DNA of 19,153 nt, taken from assembly GCA_014376915.1 (NCBI GenBank), contig JACMQP010000461.1:1-19153 (forward strand), read 5' to 3'. The DNA is from Ramlibacter sp. (GTDB taxonomy: Bacteria > Pseudomonadota > Gammaproteobacteria > Burkholderiales > Burkholderiaceae). This document shows, one piece after another, positions 14,496 to 19,153 of this stretch. The position numbers were made by a program, and so were the translations under genes. Position 1 is the first letter of the stretch. The number at the start of each line of letters is the position of its first letter. The notes under the pieces were generated by a model, which had not been told where the DNA came from, did not search any database, and saw nothing but the letters and a program-made list of their open reading frames with translations.

Positions 14496-16438
14496 GCTGC
14501 CGCCTTCACGGGCGAGAAGGTTCTGGTGTCGGCGATCTTCAGGGTCGCGCTCACGCTGCCGGTGCGGCCGTCCTCGAAACGGACCTGGGTTTCAACGTAC
14601 TGTTCCGCGCGGGCGCCATACAGGGCGTCCACCAGCAGCAGGTACTTGTCGGCGATGAAACCGCGCCGGACCTTGTTGGTGCGGGTCAGCTCGCCGTCGT
14701 CGGCGTCCAGTTCCTTGTGCAGGATCAGGAAACGGCTGATCTGCGAGCCGGTCAGCAGCGTGTCGCTCGCGAGATCGGCGTTGACCTTCTCCACGCACTC
14801 GCCGATCAGCTGGTAGACCTCGGGCTTCTGCGCCAGGTCGGTGTAACCGGAATAGGGCAGGTTACGCCGCTCGGCCCAGTTGCCGACGGCGTCGAAGTCG
14901 ATGTTGATCATCACGCAGACTTTTTCGCGCTGGTCGCCGTAAGCCACCACTTCCTTGATGTAGGGGAAGAACTTGAGCTTGTTCTCGACGTACTTGGGCG
15001 CGAACATCGCGCCGTCGTTGACGCCGCCGGCGATCCGGCCGACGTCCTTGACGCGGTCGATGATCTTAAGGTGACCGTGGGCGTCGAGGAAGCCGGCGTC
15101 GCTGGTGTGGTACCAGCCGTCCGCGGTGAGAACCTCGGCGGTGGCCTGCGGATTCTTGTAGTACTCCTTGAGCAGGCCGGGCGAACGCACCAGGATCTCG
15201 CCGTTGTCAGCGAACTTGATCTCCACGCCGCTGATCGGCACACCGACCGTGTCCGCCCGGGCCTGGTCATCGGGTTGCAGGCAGACGAACACCGCGGTTT
15301 CGGTGGATCCATACAGCTGCTTGAGGTTGATGCCGATCGAGCGGTAAAACGAGAACAGGTCTGGGCCGATCGCTTCACCGGCGGTGTAAGCGACCCGCAC
15401 GCGCGAGAACCCGAGGTTGTTGCGAAGCGGGCCATACACCAGCACGTTGCCCAGCGCGTACCTGAACCGGTCCCAGGCCGGAACCGGCCTGCGATCCATC
15501 AACGCCGGACCGACCCGCCGGGCCAGAGCCATGCACGACTGGAACAGCTTGCGCTTGATGGCGCTGGCATCCTCCATCCGGATCATCACGGTGGTGAGGA
15601 GTCCTTCGAAGATCCGCGGCGGGGCGAAGTAATAGGTCGGGCCGATCTCCTTCAGGTCGATCATCACCGTGGCCGCCGACTCGGGACAGTTCACGATGTA
15701 GCCGCAGGCCAGCCACTGGGCATAGCTGAAGATGTTCTGGCCGATCCACGCCGGCGGCAGGTAGGCCAGCACTTCTTCCTTCGCCGTGAGGTGGTCGAAC
15801 TGGGCGCCAGCCAGCGCGCGATCGAGCAACGTGCGATGGGTGTGGACCACGCCCTTGGCGCTGCCCGTGGTGCCCGAGGTGAAGAACATCGCGGCGACGT
15901 CGTCCGGCTGCGCCTTCTCGACTTCGGCGCGGAAAAAGCCCGGCTGCTGCGCGGTGAACCGCCGGCCCTGCTCGATCAATGCATCGAGCGAGGCCAGTCC
16001 CGGCTCGTTGTAATTGCGCAGGCCGCGCGGATCGTCGTACCAGAGCGCCAGCAGTTGCGGGCACTCGGCGCGGATTTCCAGCAGCTTGTCGACCTGCTCC
16101 TGGTCCTCGGCGAAGGCGAACCGCACGTCCGCGTTGTTGATCGGGAAGACGCATTCGGCGGCAGCCGCGTCCTGATACAGCGGGATCGGCACCGCGCCGA
16201 GCGACTGCGCGGCCAGCATCGTGGCGTAAAGCCGTGGCCGGTTGGCGCCGATCACCACGATGTGCTCGCCTCGAGTCAGGCCTGCCATGTGCAATCCGCA
16301 CGCCAGCTGTTCCACCAGCTGCGCCAGCGCCTGCCAGCTATGGCTTTGCCAGATGCCGTATTCCTTCTCGCGCATCGCGGCGTCCGCGGGCCGCTGCGCA
16401 GCATGCTGCAGCAGCAGTCGCGGGAACGTGGTCTGCAT
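14492..16438 (-). CDS. Long-chain-type AMP-forming acyl-CoA synthetase
   Basis: This 648-residue ANL-superfamily enzyme is of the long-chain (FadD15/ACSBG-like) class, converting a carboxylic acid to its CoA thioester with ATP. The P-loop TSGTTGSAK is at residues 187-195, the A5 motif YGSTE at 376-380, the TSD at 445-447, the hinge DRVKDVGRI at 461-469, and a candidate adenylating lysine in ELTRTNKVRRG (Lys589). There is no signal peptide. The ATG at 16438 has GAGGA six bases upstream. It heads the minus-strand operon and overlaps livG by 4 nt, so the imported ligand is probably activated at once, a trapping strategy. The chain-length class suggested by the fold is not proof of substrate: relatives in ABC-linked operons may use aromatic or cyclic acids. 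Confidence 0.92.
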   Translation of the reverse strand: MQTTFPRLLLQHAAQRPADAAMREKEYGIWQSHSWQALAQLVEQLACGLHMAGLTRGEHIVVIGANRPRLYATMLAAQSLGAVPIPLYQDAAAAECVFPINNADVRFAFAEDQEQVDKLLEIRAECPQLLALWYDDPRGLRNYNEPGLASLDALIEQGRRFTAQQPGFFRAEVEKAQPDDVAAMFFTSGTTGSAKGVVHTHRTLLDRALAGAQFDHLTAKEEVLAYLPPAWIGQNIFSYAQWLACGYIVNCPESAATVMIDLKEIGPTYYFAPPRIFEGLLTTVMIRMEDASAIKRKLFQSCMALARRVGPALMDRRPVPAWDRFRYALGNVLVYGPLRNNLGFSRVRVAYTAGEAIGPDLFSFYRSIGINLKQLYGSTETAVFVCLQPDDQARADTVGVPISGVEIKFADNGEILVRSPGLLKEYYKNPQATAEVLTADGWYHTSDAGFLDAHGHLKIIDRVKDVGRIAGGVNDGAMFAPKYVENKLKFFPYIKEVVAYGDQREKVCVMINIDFDAVGNWAERRNLPYSGYTDLAQKPEVYQLIGECVEKVNADLASDTLLTGSQISRFLILHKELDADDGELTRTNKVRRGFIADKYLLLVDALYGARAEQYVETQVRFEDGRTGSVSATLKIADTRTFSPVKAAA

Positions 16439-16545
16439 TGGCGATCCTCGATTTCAGACAGTGATGGGGCTTGACCTGCGCTGCATGCTAGGAGCCGGTT
16501 TGACGTCGCGATGTCTTTGCAACGACAATCCTAGGGAATGTCCTA
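16439..16545. promoter_or_regulatory. Divergent control region between the ligase-transporter operon and the Crp/Fnr gene
   Basis: All regulation of the minus operon and the plus regulator must fit in 107 bp unless it reaches into coding DNA. Toward the plus gene, TTGACG (16500-16505) and GACAAT (16524-16529), 18 bases apart, form a fair promoter. Toward the minus operon I find no good -35/-10 pair, which fits activator dependence. A ribosome-binding site GAGGA for the synthetase lies at 16445-16449 (minus strand). The half-site-like octamers GCGATGTC (16508), GACAATCC (16524) and GGAATGTC (16535) cluster at one end. Confidence 0.5.
16524..16542. promoter_or_regulatory. Inverted repeat, candidate operator of the Crp/Fnr-type regulator
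   Basis: GACAATCC (16524-16531), TAG, GGAATGTC (16535-16542): seven of eight positions are complementary between the arms. It overlaps the putative -10 box of the regulator gene and ends three bases before its ATG, so binding there would block the regulator's own transcription. The sequence is not the classical TGTGA-N6-TCACA or TTGAT-N4-ATCAA site. Confidence 0.5.
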
Positions 16546-17367
16546 ATGGGACCTGCCCGGACGTTGAACTCCATCAGCAGCGCGGGTTTCCAGCCGATGG
16601 CCACCGAATCCGCCCTTTACAAACGCCGGCGCAACCCCACGCCACCCGAACTTGCCGGCATTCCCTGGATGCGCGTGCTGGAGCCGCGCGAGCGCGAGCG
16701 CGCGGCCGCCGAAGTGACCGTCGGCGACGCACTCCCGGGCGACTACGTCTGCCGCATCGGCCGCCCCGTCACCTTCTGGTTCGGCGTCGTCGAGGGTCTG
16801 CTGAAAATGAGCAGCGACAACGCCCAGGGCCAGACCATGACCTTCACCGGCGTGCCGCCCGGCGGCTGGTTTGGGGAAGGCACGGCGCTCAAGCGCGAGA
16901 GCTACCGCTACAACATCCAGGCACTGCGCAAGAGCGTGGTGGCCGGCCTCCCGGTCGACACCTTTCACTGGTTGCTGGATCACTCGATCGGCTTCAACCG
17001 CTTCGTCATGGACCAGCTCAACGAGCGGCTCGGCCAGTTCATCGCCGCGCGCGAGATCGACCGCATGAGCAATCCAGACGTGCGGGTCGCGCGCAGTCTG
17101 GCGGCGCTGTTCAATCCCATCCTCTATCCCGGCGTCGGCCAGGTCCTGCGCATCACGCAACAGGAACTGGGCTATCTGGTCGGCCTGTCGCGCCAGCGGG
17201 TCAACGAATCGCTGGCGGCGCTGGAGGCACAGGGCACGATCCGCGTGGAGTACGGAGGACTGCGCGTGCTCGATCTCGACGCGCTGCGTTCGAGCGTGAC
17301 GCGAGGCAAGACCGGCCCTGAGGGCAAGCTCGCCGACAACCACAATTCAAGTTTTTCCAATGACTGA
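16546..17367 (+). CDS. Crp/Fnr-superfamily transcriptional regulator
   Basis: The 273-residue protein has a cyclic-nucleotide-binding-like beta barrel (about 58-145), a long dimerisation helix (about 148-175) and a Crp-type helix-turn-helix (about 197-250) with TQQELGYLVGLSRQRVNESL (204-223) containing the recognition helix. It has one cysteine only, so an FNR-type iron-sulfur cluster is excluded. The segment FGEGTALKRESYRYNIQAL (109-127) occupies the usual phosphate-binding cassette but lacks its Arg-Ser pair, so cAMP is doubtful. It is divergent from the ligase-transporter operon and probably regulates it. The start is uncertain: ATG 16546 has AGGGA eight bases upstream, while ATG 16597 (residue 18) begins the conserved-looking part and suits the predicted transcription start near 16536. 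The 3' end overlaps the next gene by 8 nt. Confidence 0.9.
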   Translation: MGPARTLNSISSAGFQPMATESALYKRRRNPTPPELAGIPWMRVLEPRERERAAAEVTVGDALPGDYVCRIGRPVTFWFGVVEGLLKMSSDNAQGQTMTFTGVPPGGWFGEGTALKRESYRYNIQALRKSVVAGLPVDTFHWLLDHSIGFNRFVMDQLNERLGQFIAAREIDRMSNPDVRVARSLAALFNPILYPGVGQVLRITQQELGYLVGLSRQRVNESLAALEAQGTIRVEYGGLRVLDLDALRSSVTRGKTGPEGKLADNHNSSFSND

Positions 17368-18127
17368 AAACATCAACACCACGCGCCTGAACAAGCGCAT
17401 GGCCGGACTCGGCATGTGCTCGCGGCGCGAGGCCGACGACTGGATCGGCAGGGGCTGGGTCCGCGTCAATGGCCAGGTCGCGCCGATGGGAATGCAGGTC
17501 ACCGCTGAGGCCCGCATCGAGGTCGACCCGAAAGCGCGCGGCCAGCAGGAGCAGCAGGTCACGATCATCATGAACAAGCCGATGGGCTATGTGAGTGGAC
17601 AAGCCGAGGATGGCCACCAACCGGCGGTGACACTGGTGCACTCCGGCAACCACTGGAACGGCGATACGAGCCGCGGCCGCTTCTCGCCGTCGCAGTTGCG
17701 GGGAATCGCTCCCGCGGGCCGGCTCGACATCGATTCGATCGGCTTGCTGGTGCTGACGCAGGACGGCCGCGTCGCCCGCCAGCTGATCGGCGAAGACTCG
17801 GGCATGGAAAAGGAATACCTGGTGCGGGTGACGTACGGCGACATCGCCGCCGATGTGCAGAAGGCGTTTCCGGCCGCATCGCTTGCGCGTCTGCGCCATG
17901 GCCTCAGCCTCGACGGCCAGGCACTCAAGCTTGCGCAGGTCGAATGGCAGAACCCCGAGCAGTTGCGCTTCGTCCTGAAGGAAGGCAAGAAGCGACAGAT
18001 CCGCCGCATGTGCGAGCAGGTCGACTTGAAGGTGGTGGGCTTGAAGAGGATCCGCATCGGCCATGTTGTGCTGGGCAACCTGCCGGTCGGGCAATGGCGC
18101 TACCTCGGTCCGCAAGAACGCTTTTGA
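17360..18127 (+). CDS. rluF: 23S rRNA pseudouridine synthase, RluF/RsuA family
   Basis: This 255-residue enzyme isomerises specific uridines in ribosomal RNA. An S4 RNA-binding domain covers about residues 8-55 (RLNKRMAGLGMCSRREADDW, 9-28). The catalytic motif GRLDIDSIGLLVLTQDG (120-136) carries the nucleophile Asp123, and the C-terminal KEGKKRQIRRMCE (207-219) is the family basic motif. The pattern is closest to E. coli RluF (modifies U2604 of 23S rRNA), but exact site specificity is inferred. A loop at about 92-115 is longer than in E. coli. Its ATG lies within the end of the Crp/Fnr gene (ATGACTGA), so it is translationally coupled; its own Shine-Dalgarno is weak. A housekeeping modification enzyme tied to a catabolic regulator is an odd pairing. 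Confidence 0.93.
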   Translation: MTENINTTRLNKRMAGLGMCSRREADDWIGRGWVRVNGQVAPMGMQVTAEARIEVDPKARGQQEQQVTIIMNKPMGYVSGQAEDGHQPAVTLVHSGNHWNGDTSRGRFSPSQLRGIAPAGRLDIDSIGLLVLTQDGRVARQLIGEDSGMEKEYLVRVTYGDIAADVQKAFPAASLARLRHGLSLDGQALKLAQVEWQNPEQLRFVLKEGKKRQIRRMCEQVDLKVVGLKRIRIGHVVLGNLPVGQWRYLGPQERF

Positions 18128-18137
18128 AAGCACCCCA

Positions 18138-19153
18138 ATGAAATCATTCGCCCTTTGCCTGGTGACAGCCTGCACGCTCGCTTTCGCTGCGGCAGCGCCC
18201 GTTGGCGCCCAGACCGGCGTGGTGAACGCGCTGTGCAGCACGGACGCATCTTGGTGCGAGATGGCCGCCACCGAGTTCACCCGCAGCACGGGCATCAAGG
18301 TGAACCAGGCGCACAAGGGCACGGGCGAAATCGGAGCGCAGCTGCGCGCGGAAGCGGCCAATCCCAAGACCGATATCTGGTGGGGCGGCACCGGCGACCC
18401 GTTTCTGCAGGCGGCGGAGCAGGGCCTGCTGGAGCCGTACCGGCCCGCCTACATCAACGACCTGCACGAATGGGCGGTGCGCCAGTACGCGATGTCCGGC
18501 AACATGGTCGGCGGGTTCTACACCAGCGCAATCGGCTTCGGCTACAACACCGAAGTGCTCGGGAAGAAACACATCCCGGAGCCGAAGTGCTGGGCGGATC
18601 TGCTCAAGCCCGCCTACAAGGGCGAAATCGAGATTTCGCATCCGGCCACCAGCGGGACGGCCTACACCATCATCGCGGGCCTGGTGCAACTGATGGGGGA
18701 GGAGGCGGCGTTCGACTACCTCAGGAAGCTGCACGGGAACACCACCACCTACACGCGCAGCGGCCAGGCCCAGGCGCCCAACGTGGCCAAGGGCGAAGTG
18801 GGCGTCGGGGTCAGCTTCATCTTCGGCTTCGAGAAGTGGCGCTACGACAAATTTCCGGTCAAGACCGCCGCGCCGTGCGAAGGCACGGGCTACGAGGTTG
18901 GCGGTATCGCGCTGGTCAAGGGCGCGCGCAACAAGGACAACGCGAAGCGCTATTACGACTGGCTGATGAGTCCGGCCGGCCAGGCCATCGGCGGCAAGGC
19001 CGGCAGCCTGCAGTCGCCCGCCAACAAAACGTTCAAACCGGATCCGCGCATTCCCTCGATGGCCGATGTGAAGCTGATCAGGTACGACTTCGAGAAGTAC
19101 GGCAAGGCGGCCGAGCGCAAGCGCCTGATCGAACGCTGGACCCGCGAGGTGGA
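18138..19153 (+). CDS. ABC transporter solute-binding protein, FbpA/AfuA-like, partial (C-terminus outside window)
   Basis: The frame is open for 338 codons to the right edge. A signal peptide (MKSFALCLVTACTLAFAAAA at the start) should be cleaved after VGA at residue 24; VTAC at 9-12 resembles a lipobox but is too early, with hydrophobic sequence after it. The mature part has the cluster 2 fold seen in ferric and related ABC binding proteins: DIWWGGTGDPFLQAAEQGLL (79-98), GFGYNT (133-138), PKCWADLL (149-156), ISHPATSGTAYT (166-177), and AKRYYDWLMSPAGQAI (269-284). Iron, an organophosphonate or a polyamine are all possible ligands; no diagnostic tyrosine pair can be assigned. Little of the C-terminus should be missing. 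It starts 10 bp after the pseudouridine synthase, likely in the same transcript; permease and ATPase genes would be expected beyond the window. Confidence 0.9.
   Translation, partial: MKSFALCLVTACTLAFAAAAPVGAQTGVVNALCSTDASWCEMAATEFTRSTGIKVNQAHKGTGEIGAQLRAEAANPKTDIWWGGTGDPFLQAAEQGLLEPYRPAYINDLHEWAVRQYAMSGNMVGGFYTSAIGFGYNTEVLGKKHIPEPKCWADLLKPAYKGEIEISHPATSGTAYTIIAGLVQLMGEEAAFDYLRKLHGNTTTYTRSGQAQAPNVAKGEVGVGVSFIFGFEKWRYDKFPVKTAAPCEGTGYEVGGIALVKGARNKDNAKRYYDWLMSPAGQAIGGKAGSLQSPANKTFKPDPRIPSMADVKLIRYDFEKYGKAAERKRLIERWTREV

Noticed and set aside
12657..14816. Plus-strand open frame of about 719 codons antisense to livH and livG
   Set aside because: It lies opposite well-recognised transporter genes and has the His-, Gln-, Asp- and Arg-rich composition of an antisense shadow in GC-rich DNA, with no recognisable domain.
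14717..16474. Plus-strand open frame of about 585 codons opposite the acyl-CoA synthetase
   Set aside because: Shadow of a clear ANL-superfamily gene; composition is atypical for a protein and there is no domain.
18147..18173. Lipoprotein lipobox (VTAC) in the right-edge binding protein
   Set aside because: The cysteine is at residue 12, too early, and hydrophobic sequence continues to a better signal peptidase I site after residue 24.
17201..18391. Minus-strand open frame of about 396 codons opposite the pseudouridine synthase
   Set aside because: Antisense shadow; the plus strand has the S4 domain and catalytic GRLD motif.

Overview
The window is GC-rich, gene-dense bacterial DNA with short intergenic gaps and no insertion sequence, phage gene, CRISPR array, tRNA or rRNA that I can see. 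Bug-family (TctC-like) periplasmic binding proteins, a DUF1840 protein next to a cyclopropane-fatty-acid synthase, and a branched-chain (LIV-type) ABC transporter flanked by CoA ligases suggest a betaproteobacterium of the order Burkholderiales, probably Comamonadaceae. This is inferred from gene content, not from a database search. No gene-free stretch exceeds 300 bases.

Layout. (1) 1-4179, minus strand: a MarR-type regulator, an anthranilate/benzoate-CoA-ligase-like enzyme that overlaps it by 4 nt, an orphan type II secretion protein F, and the N-terminal part of a cN-I-type 5'-nucleotidase that runs off the left edge. A tandemly duplicated 82-bp intergenic element separates the last two, and its inverted repeat contains the nucleotidase ribosome-binding site. 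(2) 4306-5891, plus strand: cyclopropane-fatty-acyl-phospholipid synthase, then a DUF1840 protein whose start codon shares one base with the synthase stop codon. (3) 5916-7932, minus strand: two tandem Bug-family solute-binding proteins. (4) 8014-16438, minus strand: an apparent operon in the order acyl-CoA synthetase, livG, livH, livM, livK-type binding protein, livF, PaaK-like ligase. The Bug pair may be its distal end. (5) 16546-19153, plus strand, divergent from the operon: a Crp/Fnr-superfamily regulator, an RluF-type 23S rRNA pseudouridine synthase overlapping it by 8 nt, and a solute-binding protein (FbpA/AfuA-like fold) cut off by the right edge.

How it fits together. The core is an uptake-and-activation module for a carboxylic acid. 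A periplasmic binding protein delivers the ligand to the LivHM channel, driven by LivG and LivF, and one of two unrelated cytoplasmic ligases makes the CoA thioester. A third ligase under MarR control lies 4 kb away. No downstream catabolic enzyme is in the window, so the substrate cannot be deduced here. The divergent Crp/Fnr-type gene is the natural candidate regulator, and a strong inverted repeat sits just before its start codon. The regulator lacks FNR cysteines and a recognisable cAMP-binding signature, so its ligand is open. The most unusual non-coding features are the duplicated repeat with an occluded Shine-Dalgarno (631-794), the run of stem-loops between livK and livF (10100-10206), and the putative operator at 16524-16542.
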